Positions 16,429-25,417 of a stretch of DNA of 34,347 bases are shown piece after piece. A model generated the notes under the pieces. It was not told the origin of the DNA and made no database searches. It saw only the letters and a program-made list of their open reading frames with translations. The stretch comes from an uncultured Eubacterium sp. (lineage in GTDB: Bacteria > Bacillota > Clostridia > Peptostreptococcales > Anaerovoracaceae), in the NCBI GenBank assembly GCA_902495595.1, contig CABUXV010000018.1, forward strand, positions 1 through 34,347. The letters run 5' to 3'. Position 1 is the stretch's first letter, and each line of letters begins with the position of its first letter. The position numbers and the translations under genes are program-made.

Positions 16429-17073
16429 ATGAAAAATACGGATACAGTATTATTTGATTTTGACGGTACTATAATGAATACAAACAATGTAATTCTGATG
16501 TCATGGCAGCATACTTTTCAGACGCTGGAGAACCGTAAGGAAGACGAAAGCCGCCTTGTGAGAACTTTCGGGGAACCCTTGGAGGTAACTATGCGGAAAT
16601 TTTTCCCGGATATTCCCGTAGATGAATCAATTGAGATATACAGAAGTTTTCACAGAGATAATTTCGGAGATTTGATAACGCTGTTTCCAGGCATGAAAGA
16701 ACTGCTGTCAGAAGTTAAATCCAGAGGGTACAAAACAGGACTTGTGACATCCAGATTGTACCAGACTACCCTTGAGGGTTTGGAAAAATACCATATAAAA
16801 GATTATTTTGATGTTTTGGTTACAGCAGATGATACAACAAAGCATAAACCTGATCCGGAGCCTATAAATATAGCTTTAAGAAAATTAAAATCTTTACCGG
16901 AGAATTCTATAATGATAGGAGACACAATGTATGATATACTTTGTGCAAAGAATGCCGGAGTAGATGTTGCTCTGGTATCATGGTCAATAGCTTTAAACGA
17001 AGATGAAGATTTCAAAGGAAATGACCCTGACTATATAATACATGAAGCCAGGGAACTGCTTGATATAATATAG
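16429..17073 (+). CDS. HAD-superfamily phosphatase, PpaX/phosphoglycolate-phosphatase type
   Basis: The start is ATG at 16429, directly after caggaggaatt; the longer frame from 16387 would begin inside the terminator. The 214 residues match PpaX-type pyrophosphatases. HAD motif I is LFDFDGTIMNTN (nucleophile Asp10, Asp12), motif II lies at GLVTSRL, the motif III Lys is in KHKPDPEP and motif IV is IMIGDTMYDILCAKNAG. A helical cap of about 65 residues sits between motifs I and II. Such enzymes remove phosphate from small metabolites (PpaX: pyrophosphate made by HPr kinase/phosphorylase). No hprK is near, so a phosphoglycolate-type or other small substrate is equally possible. Confidence 0.85.
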   Translation: MKNTDTVLFDFDGTIMNTNNVILMSWQHTFQTLENRKEDESRLVRTFGEPLEVTMRKFFPDIPVDESIEIYRSFHRDNFGDLITLFPGMKELLSEVKSRGYKTGLVTSRLYQTTLEGLEKYHIKDYFDVLVTADDTTKHKPDPEPINIALRKLKSLPENSIMIGDTMYDILCAKNAGVDVALVSWSIALNEDEDFKGNDPDYIIHEARELLDII

Positions 17074-17149
17074 ATGATTATACATATCAGCATTAGGTGA
17101 ATGATTTTACTAGGAAAAAAGTTTATTTTAGTAAGAAAGGCGGTTTTTT

Positions 17150-17929
17150 ATGGGGAAACTTAAAGATAAGGTTGCGATTATAACAGGAGCAACAAAAGGA
17201 ATAGGAGAATCAGCAGCTAAAATTTTTGCAGATGAAGGTGCCAAGGTCGTAATATGCGGACGCTCGGAATCTGAAGGACGTCGCGTAGCCGATGAGATAA
17301 ACCGGGACGGACAGATCAGGGCGGCATTTTTTAAGCTTGACGTAACGGACTATAAAAACTGGCAGGAAGCCTTTGAATTTGCAAAAGAAACATTCGGAAA
17401 AATAAACATCCTGGTTAATAATGCGGGCATAAGCTTTTATGAAACGGTTTACGATACAGTTCCGGAAAACTGGGATAAGACTGTTGCAACAAATCAGACA
17501 GGGGTTTATTATGGTATGCAGATAGGGATAAAAGAAATGGAAAAGACCGGTGAAGACTGCGCCATAGTTTCCACAGCTTCCGTTGACGGAGTGGTGGGTG
17601 ATTCATACTATTTTGCATATGCGGCAACTAAGGCTGCTGTACAGGCGATGACCAGATGCGCGGCTATATACTGCGGGAAAAATAAATTGCCTATACGTGT
17701 AAATGCTGTGGCTCCCGGATATATTCTCACTCCTATGGCATACGATGATGCTGCGCAGATAGGAATAACAATAGATGAGTACTGTAAGGAATCTATCGAA
17801 AGACATCCAATCGGCAGGATGGGAACGCCGGAGGAGATAGCCAAGGCATATCTTTATCTTGCCTGTGATGATTCATCTTTTGTTACGGGAACCACACTTA
17901 TAGTGGACGGCGGTTATACAGCGCAGTGA
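17150..17929 (+). CDS. Short-chain dehydrogenase/reductase, substrate unknown
   Basis: This is a classical SDR of 259 residues. The NAD(P)-binding motif is TGATKGIG (residues 12-19), NNAG is at 90-93, the catalytic Ser144 lies in STAS, and Tyr157 and Lys161 in YAATK. CGR (residues 36-38) follows the second strand; an Arg there can favour NADP but does not prove it. The end (VTGTTLIVDGGYTAQ) is typical. aaaggcgg precedes the ATG. It differs clearly from the FabG of the fatty acid operon in the same window, so a different alcohol/ketone substrate (sugar, hydroxy acid or steroid) is likely. A flippase gene follows 32 nt later. Confidence 0.88.
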   Translation: MGKLKDKVAIITGATKGIGESAAKIFADEGAKVVICGRSESEGRRVADEINRDGQIRAAFFKLDVTDYKNWQEAFEFAKETFGKINILVNNAGISFYETVYDTVPENWDKTVATNQTGVYYGMQIGIKEMEKTGEDCAIVSTASVDGVVGDSYYFAYAATKAAVQAMTRCAAIYCGKNKLPIRVNAVAPGYILTPMAYDDAAQIGITIDEYCKESIERHPIGRMGTPEEIAKAYLYLACDDSSFVTGTTLIVDGGYTAQ

Positions 17930-17961
17930 AATAAAAAGGAAAAGAAAGTGCAATATAAAAT

Positions 17962-19392
17962 ATGAGTCAGCAAAATAGATATTCAACACTGCTTAGCAAT
18001 ACATTTTTAATCAGCGTTGGAACTTTCGGGTCAAAGATTTTGACTTTTTTAATGGTTCGGTTTTATACCGAAATTTTAACACCATCGGATTATGGTACGG
18101 CGGACCTGATTATTCAAACGGCAAATTTATTGCTTCCGCTGATTTCAATGGGAATTACCGACGGTGTATTTCGTTTTGCCATAGAACACAAAAGAAATCG
18201 CAAAAGTATTTTTTCTGTAGGATTCTATACCATTACGGCAGGAGCGCTATTGTTTTTTGCAATAGCGCCGCTGCTTTCATTAGTTTCATCTTTGGATGGA
18301 TATTCATGGCTGATAGTTTGTTTTACACTGGCATCCTGCTATCATTCTCTGTGCGCCCAGTTTGTAAGGGCGGAGGGTAAGACAGCGCTGTTTGCAGGAC
18401 AGGGTGTGCTCAATACAGGTCTTGTAATAGGTCTTAACATACTGTTTCTGATGGTATTCAGGTTTGGAATAACAGGATACGTGCTTTCTGTAATATTGGC
18501 GGATGTACTGTGCAGCATATTTCTTTTTGTTAAAGAAAAAATGTGGAAACTGATAATCCGGCGTCCGCAAAGAGGTCTGGTGCCTCAAATGCTCAGATAC
18601 AGTATTCCTCTGATTCCCACAACTGTATTTTGGTGGATTACGAGCGTATCTGACAGATATATGGTTACAGGTTTTCTTGGAAGTGATGCAAATGGTATAT
18701 ATGCCGTTGCATGTAAAATTCCGACGATTTTGACGTTAATTGCGGGAATCTTTCTGGAAGCATGGCAGTTTTCCGCCGTATCGGAAGCCAGAGGCAGCCG
18801 TAATGCTCACATTCACTTTTATTCCCAAATATGGAGCGCTTTTCAGGGTGTTATGTTTTTTGCGGGAAGCTTGATAATAGCATTTTCTCACTGGGAAATA
18901 CGTATGCTTTCCACGGAAAGTTACTATTCTGCGTGGCAGTATATGCCGGTCTTGTCTATGGCTATGATTTTTGCATCTTTTGTAACTTTCATGGGCAGCG
19001 TATATATGGTGGAGAAAAAAAGCGGACTGTCATTTTGGACTGCGATGATAGGCGCGGCTGTGAATATATTGCTGAATTTGATTCTGATTCCTACACAGCT
19101 TGGAGTACAGGGAGCAGCGTTGGCTACACTTGCAAGTTATTTTTTATCGTTTTTAATTCGTGCTGTAAGCGCAAGAAGACTTATTCCGTTTGATTTGCAT
19201 ACGGGCCGCCTGACGGCAGGCGCATTAGTTTTATCTGTACAGACAGTTTTTATCATATGCAGATTTCCCATGTGGGATATTGTACAGGCAGTATGTATAG
19301 TGATTTTATTAATACTAAATATAAAACCGTTTTTTGCAGCTTTTCGCAAGGTTAAACAAGTTGGAACTGAAAGGAGATTATATAAGAAATGA
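17962..19392 (+). CDS. Lipid-linked glycan flippase (Wzx/polysaccharide biosynthesis family, MOP superfamily)
   Basis: The protein is 476 residues with about 12-14 hydrophobic segments along the whole length. The N-terminus (SNTFLISVGTFGSKILTFLM, then RFYTEILTPSDYGTADLI) is characteristic of RfbX/Wzx-type polysaccharide exporters, and the middle motif RYSIPLIPTTVFWW also fits. Members flip undecaprenyl-diphosphate-linked glycan units across the cytoplasmic membrane. The stop overlaps the next start (ATGA, 19389-19392), which couples it to a DUF368 protein. No glycosyltransferases are adjacent, so the glycan is unknown. The ribosome binding site is weak (aaaaggaaaagaaag, far from the ATG). Confidence 0.88.
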   Translation: MSQQNRYSTLLSNTFLISVGTFGSKILTFLMVRFYTEILTPSDYGTADLIIQTANLLLPLISMGITDGVFRFAIEHKRNRKSIFSVGFYTITAGALLFFAIAPLLSLVSSLDGYSWLIVCFTLASCYHSLCAQFVRAEGKTALFAGQGVLNTGLVIGLNILFLMVFRFGITGYVLSVILADVLCSIFLFVKEKMWKLIIRRPQRGLVPQMLRYSIPLIPTTVFWWITSVSDRYMVTGFLGSDANGIYAVACKIPTILTLIAGIFLEAWQFSAVSEARGSRNAHIHFYSQIWSAFQGVMFFAGSLIIAFSHWEIRMLSTESYYSAWQYMPVLSMAMIFASFVTFMGSVYMVEKKSGLSFWTAMIGAAVNILLNLILIPTQLGVQGAALATLASYFLSFLIRAVSARRLIPFDLHTGRLTAGALVLSVQTVFIICRFPMWDIVQAVCIVILLILNIKPFFAAFRKVKQVGTERRLYKK

Positions 19393-20285
19393 TAATAACT
19401 GTAGTACATGGGTTTTCCATGGCATTGGCAGACAGTGTGCCCGGAGTTTCAGGGGGGACGATTGCCTTTATCATGGGATTTTACGAAAGATTTTTAACAG
19501 CGCTTCACCATTTTTTCGGAAAGGACAAGCAGCTGAGAAAAGAAGCGTTTTTTTATCTGATAAAGTTTGCGATAGGGTGGATAGTAGGGCTTAGCGGTTC
19601 GGTAATGATTCTGTCACGGGTATTTGAAAGCAATATATATTTCTTGAGTTCATTGTTTTTAGGTCTTACTATTTCTGCAATTCCGTTCATAATATATGAA
19701 GAGAGAAATGTTTTAAGGGGTCGTTACAGGGATTTGATTTTTGTTCTTCTTGGAATTGCAGTGGTTGTCTCGCTAGTGGCCTTTCGTTCAAATTCCGCTG
19801 AAATAGGGGCTATAAATTTTCAGAGTCTTAATATGATGCAATATATATACCTTGTTATTTCAGGGGCTTTGGCTATTTCCGCCATGCTCTTGCCAGGCGT
19901 GTCAGGTTCTACGGTATTGTTGATTCTAGGTGTATATGTGCCGGCAATAAGTTCTCTTAAAGAAGTTATGAGTTTGAATTTTCAATATTTACCGGGTATA
20001 TGCAGTCTGGCAGCAGGTATTCTGATAGGAATAATATTTGCGTCAAAACTTATAAGAAAAGGGCTGCGCAGGTTTAGACCTCAGATGGTTTATCTGATTA
20101 TAGGTCTTTTAATCGGTTCTTTATATGCTATTTCCATGGGGCCTACTACTCTGGAAGTACCGCGGGAACCTATGGATTTCAGTTCCTTTAATATAATTGC
20201 ATTTTTGTTGGGAATGCTTGTACTGGGAGGATTGGAGTTTGTAAAAAAGCATACGGAAAATAAAGAAAAGAAGTCCTTGGAATAA
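19389..20285 (+). CDS. DUF368 membrane protein, undecaprenyl-phosphate translocase (PopT type)
   Basis: The protein is 298 residues with about 8 membrane segments. It carries both halves of the DUF368 repeat signature: DSVPGVSGGTIAFIMGFYE (about 15-33) and LLPGVSGSTVLLILGVY (about 169-185). DUF368 proteins have been reported to return undecaprenyl phosphate to the inner face of the membrane so that it can be reused as carrier. Its start overlaps the flippase stop by 4 nt, so the two are translationally coupled. Together they would cover export of a lipid-linked unit and recycling of its carrier. aaggaga is 10-13 nt before the ATG. Confidence 0.88.
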   Translation: MIITVVHGFSMALADSVPGVSGGTIAFIMGFYERFLTALHHFFGKDKQLRKEAFFYLIKFAIGWIVGLSGSVMILSRVFESNIYFLSSLFLGLTISAIPFIIYEERNVLRGRYRDLIFVLLGIAVVVSLVAFRSNSAEIGAINFQSLNMMQYIYLVISGALAISAMLLPGVSGSTVLLILGVYVPAISSLKEVMSLNFQYLPGICSLAAGILIGIIFASKLIRKGLRRFRPQMVYLIIGLLIGSLYAISMGPTTLEVPREPMDFSSFNIIAFLLGMLVLGGLEFVKKHTENKEKKSLE

Positions 20286-20333
20286 AATTATCTTAAGCAA
20301 TAATTTTTTCATACATAAATTATGTAAGTACAA

Positions 20334-20369
20334 TAGATTCTGTTAAAAGTTGACTTTTAGCAGAATCTA
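20334..20369 (+). terminator. Long hairpin after the DUF368 gene, overlapping the fab promoter
   Basis: TAGATTCTGTTAAAAGT pairs with ACTTTTAGCAGAATCTA over a TG loop, with one G-T pair. It is followed by ttatattatata rather than a pure T run. It probably terminates the upstream operon, but it also spans the -35 box of the fabH promoter, so a role in regulation is possible. Confidence 0.6.
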
Positions 20370-20378
20370 TTATATTAT
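20350..20378 (+). promoter_or_regulatory. Promoter of the fatty acid synthesis operon
   Basis: TTGACT (20350-20355), a 17-nt spacer and TATTAT (20373-20378) form a near-consensus sigma-A promoter. The predicted start is near 20385, just before the operator dyad and about 50 nt before fabH. Confidence 0.75.
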
Positions 20379-20386
20379 ATAAATAG

Positions 20387-20408
20387 TTTGATAATCAAAG
20401 TATTTGAT
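20387..20408. promoter_or_regulatory. FabT-like operator dyad at the fab promoter
   Basis: TTTGAT-A-ATCAAA (20387-20399) is a perfect dyad within AGTTTGATAATCAAAGT. From memory, the FabT box of streptococci and lactococci is ANTTTGATTATCAAATT. An extra half-site TTTGAT follows at 20403-20408, 16 nt further. The dyad covers the predicted transcription start, where a bound repressor would block RNA polymerase. Confidence 0.75.
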
Positions 20409-20435
20409 ACTAGAATTAAAAAAGAAGGAATGATT

Positions 20436-21410
20436 ATGGGAGTAAAAATTATAGGAGTAGGGAAATGTCTTCCCGAAAAAGTAATAACAAATGAAGATAT
20501 ATCCAAATTCGTTGATACGAATGATGAATGGATAGTGGAAAGAACAGGAATTTCTCAAAGACATGTGGCTACAACTGAAAGTTCACTGGATTTAGCTGCG
20601 AATGCCGCAGAAAAGGCTCTTGAAGGAATAGACAGAGATTCTGTAGGTCTTGTTATCGTAGCGACAATAACGCCGGATCACGTAACGCCGAGCATGTCCG
20701 CAGAAGTTAAGAAAGCTCTTGGCCTTGACAACGCTGTTGCTTTTGATATAAATGCAGCATGCAGCGGTTTTGTATATGGTCTTTGGATTGCAGAATCGCT
20801 GATGAAGACAACTTGCGTCAAGGAGGGCGTAGACAAGGCTCTGGTTATAGGGACAGAGAGACTGACGCGAATAACCAACTGGGCTGACAGGGAGACATGT
20901 ATCTTGTTCGGAGACGGAGCAGGCGCTGCAGTTCTTGAAAACAGCAGTGAAGACAGAGGAATCTTAAGTTCTTTTATAAAGAACTACGATGATGTAAAGG
21001 AAGTAATAAAGTGCAAGGCTAATTATATAAATTCACCTTTTTGGGAAGATGATCTGACACCGCAGCCTCTTTATATGAGGGGCAAATCAGTGTTCAGATT
21101 CGCTGTAAATGCCATAGATGAAGTGCTGAGCGGTTCTCTTGAACGGGCAGGACTTACATATGATGATGTGGATTGGTTCGTTCTTCATCAGGCAAATGCA
21201 AGGATATTAAAATCAGCTGCACAGAGAATAAAACAGCCTTTGGAAAAATTCCAGATAAGCATAGGAGAAAGCGGAAATGTTTCGTCGGCAACAGTGCCTA
21301 TGGCCCTTTACGATTTAAAGCAGACCGGTAAGATGAAAAAGGGAAATATAATTGCATTGGCAGGGTTTGGAGGAGGACTCTGCGCAGCGGCGGCAATAGT
21401 TGAATGGTAG
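20436..21410 (+). CDS. fabH: 3-oxoacyl-ACP synthase III (FabH)
   Basis: FabH starts fatty acid synthesis by condensing an acyl-CoA primer with malonyl-ACP. I choose ATG at 20436 because AAGAAGGA ends 6 nt before it; an ATG two codons earlier abuts that site, and the longer frame would begin inside the operator. The 324 residues carry the full catalytic triad: Cys109 (NAACSGFVYG), His251 (VLHQANARI) and Asn281 (GESGNVSSA). It is the first gene of a run of seven in the same direction and follows a promoter with a FabT-like operator. Confidence 0.97.
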   Translation: MGVKIIGVGKCLPEKVITNEDISKFVDTNDEWIVERTGISQRHVATTESSLDLAANAAEKALEGIDRDSVGLVIVATITPDHVTPSMSAEVKKALGLDNAVAFDINAACSGFVYGLWIAESLMKTTCVKEGVDKALVIGTERLTRITNWADRETCILFGDGAGAAVLENSSEDRGILSSFIKNYDDVKEVIKCKANYINSPFWEDDLTPQPLYMRGKSVFRFAVNAIDEVLSGSLERAGLTYDDVDWFVLHQANARILKSAAQRIKQPLEKFQISIGESGNVSSATVPMALYDLKQTGKMKKGNIIALAGFGGGLCAAAAIVEW

Positions 21411-21440
21411 TTAAAAGCAAGTAAGGAGGCGGAAATTAAA

Positions 21441-22394
21441 GTGGAGAACGTTTGTAACATTTTAGGCACTAAATACCCTGTAATACAGGGAGCTATGGCA
21501 AGAATTGCAGAATATAATCTTGCTGCAGCAGTGAGCAATGGCGGCGGACTGGGAATTATCGCAGCCGGCGGTCAAAGCTCAGACTGGCTCAGAGAGCAGA
21601 TTAAAATGGTAAGAGAGCTTACGGAAAAACCTTTTGGAGTAAATATAATGCTTCTGGCAGATAACGTGGATGAACTTGTTGATGTTGTCTGCGAAGAGAA
21701 AGTTCCCGTAGTAACTACGGGAGCCGGGAATCCGGGAAAATACATAGCTAAGATGAAAGAGTGCGGCATCAAGGTTATTCCTGTTGTAGCAAATGTAACT
21801 TTGGCAATAAGAGTTGCACGAGCAGGAGCAGATGCGGTAGTGGCAGAAGGAACAGAGGCAGGAGGACACATAGGAGAGACGACTACCATGGCTTTAGTCC
21901 CTCAAATGGCTGATGCTGTAGATATACCTGTTATTGCTGCCGGAGGAATAGCTGACGGCAGGGGAATAGCTGCGGCTTACATGCTCGGAGCGCAGGGCGT
22001 TCAGATAGGAACGAGATTTTTAGTTGCCGATGAATGTATTGTTGCAAGAGGATATAAGGATGCAATCATTAAAGCAAAAGATTCTTCTACTGTTGCTACA
22101 GGAAGAAGTACAGGTCATCCGGTAAGAATAATTAAAAACAAGCTGGCAAGAAAGATTCTTTCCCTTGAAAAACAAAATGCTCCCGAGGAGGAAATAAATC
22201 AGCTTTGTACGGGAACTTTGGCAGCAGCCGTAAGAGACGGAGATGCTGATAACGGTAATATAATGTCGGGGCAGATAGCAGGTCTTGTGAAGAAAGAACA
22301 GCCGGCAGCTGATATTATTGAGGAAATGTTTAAGGAGGCAGGAGAGATTTATGAAGATAGGAATAGTATTTGCAGGTCAGGGAGCGCAGTATAG
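21441..22394 (+). CDS. fabK: FMN-dependent enoyl-ACP reductase (FabK)
   Basis: FabK reduces trans-2-enoyl-ACP, the last step of each elongation cycle, using FMN and NAD(P)H. The start is GTG at 21441 after AAGGAGG. The 317 residues form a TIM-barrel flavoprotein: IQGAMARIAEYNLAAAVSN at the N-terminus, EGTEAGGHIGETTTM with the catalytic His143, and AAGGIADGRGI and VQIGTRFLVADEC for phosphate binding of FMN. Its last 44 nt overlap fabD, so the two are likely coupled. No FabI or FabV gene is in the window. The last gene of the operon carries a second, distantly related barrel that lacks this His. Confidence 0.96.
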   Translation: MENVCNILGTKYPVIQGAMARIAEYNLAAAVSNGGGLGIIAAGGQSSDWLREQIKMVRELTEKPFGVNIMLLADNVDELVDVVCEEKVPVVTTGAGNPGKYIAKMKECGIKVIPVVANVTLAIRVARAGADAVVAEGTEAGGHIGETTTMALVPQMADAVDIPVIAAGGIADGRGIAAAYMLGAQGVQIGTRFLVADECIVARGYKDAIIKAKDSSTVATGRSTGHPVRIIKNKLARKILSLEKQNAPEEEINQLCTGTLAAAVRDGDADNGNIMSGQIAGLVKKEQPAADIIEEMFKEAGEIYEDRNSICRSGSAV

Positions 22395-23334
22395 CGGAAT
22401 GGGAAAGGATATTTACGACTCGTATCCGCAGGCAAGAGAAGTATTCGATATGGCAGGAGAGCAGATAAAGGACTGGTGTTTTAATGCAGATGCAGAAACT
22501 CTAAAGCAGACCCATGTTACTCAGCCGACTATATACACAACAAGTATGGCAGCATATAAAGCTTTGCTTTCTGAGATAGAGGAAAATCATCTTGAGGAGC
22601 AGCTTGAAATAGTTGCTGTTGCAGGATTCAGTCTCGGAGAATATTCAGCGCTGACAGCAGCAGGGGCAATTTCAGATATAAGCAGGGGTGTTGATATAGT
22701 AGCTAAGAGAGGTGTTCTCATGCAGGAAGCGGGACTTGACGAAGATGGAAACGCAAAAGGCGCTATGGCAGCAGGTCTTGGGAAGAGGGAGCAGATTCTT
22801 CAGATAGTGGAAGAGGCGAGACAGGGAGGAATCCTCGAAGGCGTGAACTTTAATTCTCCTAAACAGACTGTAGTTGCAGGTGATAAAGAAGCAGTTAAAA
22901 GATTCGCAGAAATTGCTAAGGAAAATAAGATAAAGGCAATTCCTCTAAGCGTGAGCACAGCCTTTCACAGCCCGATGATGATTCCGGCAGCTGAAAAGCT
23001 TAGGGATGTTCTTATGGAAGCGGATATAAAGAAACCTGAAATGACGGTTTATGCTGATATCACTGCAGATGATATTATGAAAGATTATAAGACAGGCGAT
23101 GTGAAAGAATATCTTGTGGATATAATGGCAAGACAGGCGATGAGCCCTGTTTACTGGGAAGAAATAATAAGAAAATTTGAAAGCGAGGGAGTTGAAGTCA
23201 TGATTGAAGTAGGTCCGGGGACAACGCTTTCAGGACTGACAAAGAAAACCTGCAAAGGTATAGAGACTCTCAATGTAGAAAACGTAGAATCGCTTAAAGC
23301 AACTATAGGTAAGTTAAAAGAAATGTTGGCTTAA
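22351..23334 (+). CDS. fabD: Malonyl-CoA:ACP transacylase (FabD)
   Basis: FabD moves malonyl from CoA to acyl carrier protein. The start is ATG at 22351 (MKIGIVFAGQGAQYSGMGK); ggagag is just upstream and AAGGAGG a little further. The upstream extension to 22318 is fabK sequence in another frame. The 327 residues show the nucleophile Ser94 in GFSLGEYSA and His206 in STAFHSPMM, plus GQGAQ at residues 9-13. It overlaps the end of fabK by 44 nt. Confidence 0.97.
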   Translation: MKIGIVFAGQGAQYSGMGKDIYDSYPQAREVFDMAGEQIKDWCFNADAETLKQTHVTQPTIYTTSMAAYKALLSEIEENHLEEQLEIVAVAGFSLGEYSALTAAGAISDISRGVDIVAKRGVLMQEAGLDEDGNAKGAMAAGLGKREQILQIVEEARQGGILEGVNFNSPKQTVVAGDKEAVKRFAEIAKENKIKAIPLSVSTAFHSPMMIPAAEKLRDVLMEADIKKPEMTVYADITADDIMKDYKTGDVKEYLVDIMARQAMSPVYWEEIIRKFESEGVEVMIEVGPGTTLSGLTKKTCKGIETLNVENVESLKATIGKLKEMLA

Positions 23335-23384
23335 GTTTCAGTTAAAAGCTATAAAGCATGTTAATTAAAAAAGGTAGGTATCTA

Positions 23385-24128
23385 ATGTTAAAAGGTAAAA
23401 CAGCGGTTATAACAGGCGGCGTAAGAGGCATAGGAAAATGTATTGCAGAGACTTTCTGCAAAAATGGCGCTAATGTAATAATTTGTGATATAAGCAGTCC
23501 CGAGGCTGCAGCTGCAACGGAAGAGGAACTTAAAGCTTTTGGAACAAAGGTTAAAATGCTTAACGGAGATATTACAGATCCTCAGACTGCTAAAAATGTT
23601 GTGGAGATAATAAAGGATGAGTTCGACAAAAAAGTTGATATACTCGTAAACAATGCGGGAATTACAAAAGATAAACTCATGATAAAGATGAGTCCTGAGG
23701 ATTTTTCAAAAGTAATAGATGTAAATCTCAACGGAGCGTTTTATATGACTAAAGAAATTTCTGCGCTTATGATAAAGCAGAGAAGCGGCTCGATAATAAG
23801 CATGTCTTCCGTATCCGGACTTAAGGGAAATCCTGCTCAGGTAAATTACAGCGCTTCAAAGGCAGGTCTTGTGGGCATGACCCTTTCTGCTGCAAAGGAA
23901 CTGGGAAGACGGGGAATCAGAGTTAACGCAATAGCGCCGGGATTTATTGAAACTGAGATGACAGCAGTATTGACCGACGAACAGAAAGAAAACGCTGCGA
24001 AAAATATAAGCATGCAGAGAATGGGAAAACCGCAGGATATAGCTAATACAGCTTTATATCTGGCGTCTGATTTGAGTACTTATGTAACAGGTCAGATTAT
24101 AGCTGTAGATGGCGGAATAATAATGTAA
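23385..24128 (+). CDS. fabG: 3-oxoacyl-ACP reductase (FabG)
   Basis: FabG reduces 3-oxoacyl-ACP to 3-hydroxyacyl-ACP with NADPH. The start is ATG at 23385 after aaggtagg, giving 247 residues, the standard FabG length; the longer frame from 23358 runs through the ribosome binding site. The motifs are TGGVRGIG (10-17), NNAG (89-92), Ser142, Tyr155 and Lys159 (YSASK), and the end VTGQIIAVDGGIIM. It lies between fabD and fabF. Confidence 0.96.
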   Translation: MLKGKTAVITGGVRGIGKCIAETFCKNGANVIICDISSPEAAAATEEELKAFGTKVKMLNGDITDPQTAKNVVEIIKDEFDKKVDILVNNAGITKDKLMIKMSPEDFSKVIDVNLNGAFYMTKEISALMIKQRSGSIISMSSVSGLKGNPAQVNYSASKAGLVGMTLSAAKELGRRGIRVNAIAPGFIETEMTAVLTDEQKENAAKNISMQRMGKPQDIANTALYLASDLSTYVTGQIIAVDGGIIM

Positions 24129-24154
24129 AAGGTTGTTGTATTGGAGGAATATAT

Positions 24155-25387
24155 ATGGATAAAAGAGTAGTAATAACAGGTCTTGGCGTCATATCTCCTG
24201 TGGGAAATGATGTTGAGTCCATGTGGAATTCAGTAAAGTCAGGAAAACATGGAATAGGACAGATAACTCATTTTGATTTGGAAGGTCATAAAGTTACTCT
24301 CGGCGCTGAGGTTAAGGACTTTGATTTCGGAGACAAGAGAGCTGCCAAAAGATTGGATATATCAAATCAATATGCTCTCGTTGCTGCAAGAGAAGCTATA
24401 GCCGACAGCGGTATTGTAAGCGGAGAGAATGTAGAACCTGGCAGATTTGCCGTATATGGAGGAACGGGCATAGGCGGAATAACCACAATGGAGGCTGATG
24501 TAACAAAGTGTACGAAAAAGAATACGCCGGGAAGAGCTTCCGCGCTTCTTATACCTATGGTTATGCCTAATGCCATTGCAGGAAATATTTCGATGGAGCT
24601 AAACGCGCAGGGTGCAAGTTTTGGAATCGTTTCAGCCTGTGCGGCAGGTACACATAACCTGGGCGAAGCGTACAGAAATGTAAAACATGGATATAATGAT
24701 GTAGTTTTAGCAGGTGGAGCAGAGTCGGTATTTTCACCGGTATGTTTTTCGGGATTTTCCAACATGACTGCAATGAATACCACTACTGACCCCGACAGAG
24801 CTTCAATTCCTTTTGACGCAGACAGAGCCGGATTTATCCTTGGAGAAGGCGCAGGATTTCTGATTCTTGAAGAACTGGAACACGCAAAACAGAGGAATGC
24901 TGAAATATATGGAGAGATAGTGGGATACGGAGCAACTTCCGATGCTTATCACATAACATCTCCTGCTCCTGATGGAGAAGGCGCAGCCAATTCGATGAGG
25001 ATGGCTCTAAGTGACGCTGGAATTTCTCCTGAAGATATAGACTATATAAATGCCCACGGAACAGGAACTCCTTATAATGATGCTTTTGAAACCATTGCAA
25101 TAAAGAAAGTTTTCGGTGAGAATACGAAAGTACCTGTAAGTTCAACGAAGAGCATGACAGGTCATCTTCTTGGCGCAGCCGGAGGTCTTGAAGCTGTAAT
25201 ATGCGTTAAAGCTATAAATGAAGGATTCATCCCCCCTACTATAGGGCTTAAAAACCCTGACCCTGAACTGGATTTGGATTATGTGCCTAACGAAGGAAGA
25301 AAAGCAGACATAAAATATGTTATGTCAAACTCCCTTGGATTCGGAGGACATAATGGAACTCTCGTAATGAAGAAGTACGAAGAATAA
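24155..25387 (+). CDS. fabF: 3-oxoacyl-ACP synthase II (FabF)
   Basis: FabF elongates acyl-ACP by condensation with malonyl-ACP. The protein is 410 residues, with GGAGG 7 nt before the ATG. The catalytic residues are Cys162 (VSACAAGTHN), His301 (INAHGTGTPYND) and His337 (TKSMTGHLLGAAGG). It is the sixth-cycle partner of the FabH, FabG, FabZ and FabK of this operon and the only elongating ketosynthase visible here. Confidence 0.97.
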   Translation: MDKRVVITGLGVISPVGNDVESMWNSVKSGKHGIGQITHFDLEGHKVTLGAEVKDFDFGDKRAAKRLDISNQYALVAAREAIADSGIVSGENVEPGRFAVYGGTGIGGITTMEADVTKCTKKNTPGRASALLIPMVMPNAIAGNISMELNAQGASFGIVSACAAGTHNLGEAYRNVKHGYNDVVLAGGAESVFSPVCFSGFSNMTAMNTTTDPDRASIPFDADRAGFILGEGAGFLILEELEHAKQRNAEIYGEIVGYGATSDAYHITSPAPDGEGAANSMRMALSDAGISPEDIDYINAHGTGTPYNDAFETIAIKKVFGENTKVPVSSTKSMTGHLLGAAGGLEAVICVKAINEGFIPPTIGLKNPDPELDLDYVPNEGRKADIKYVMSNSLGFGGHNGTLVMKKYEE

Positions 25388-25417
25388 ATGATTGCCTTTA
25401 AATCGGCAGCAGCCGGT

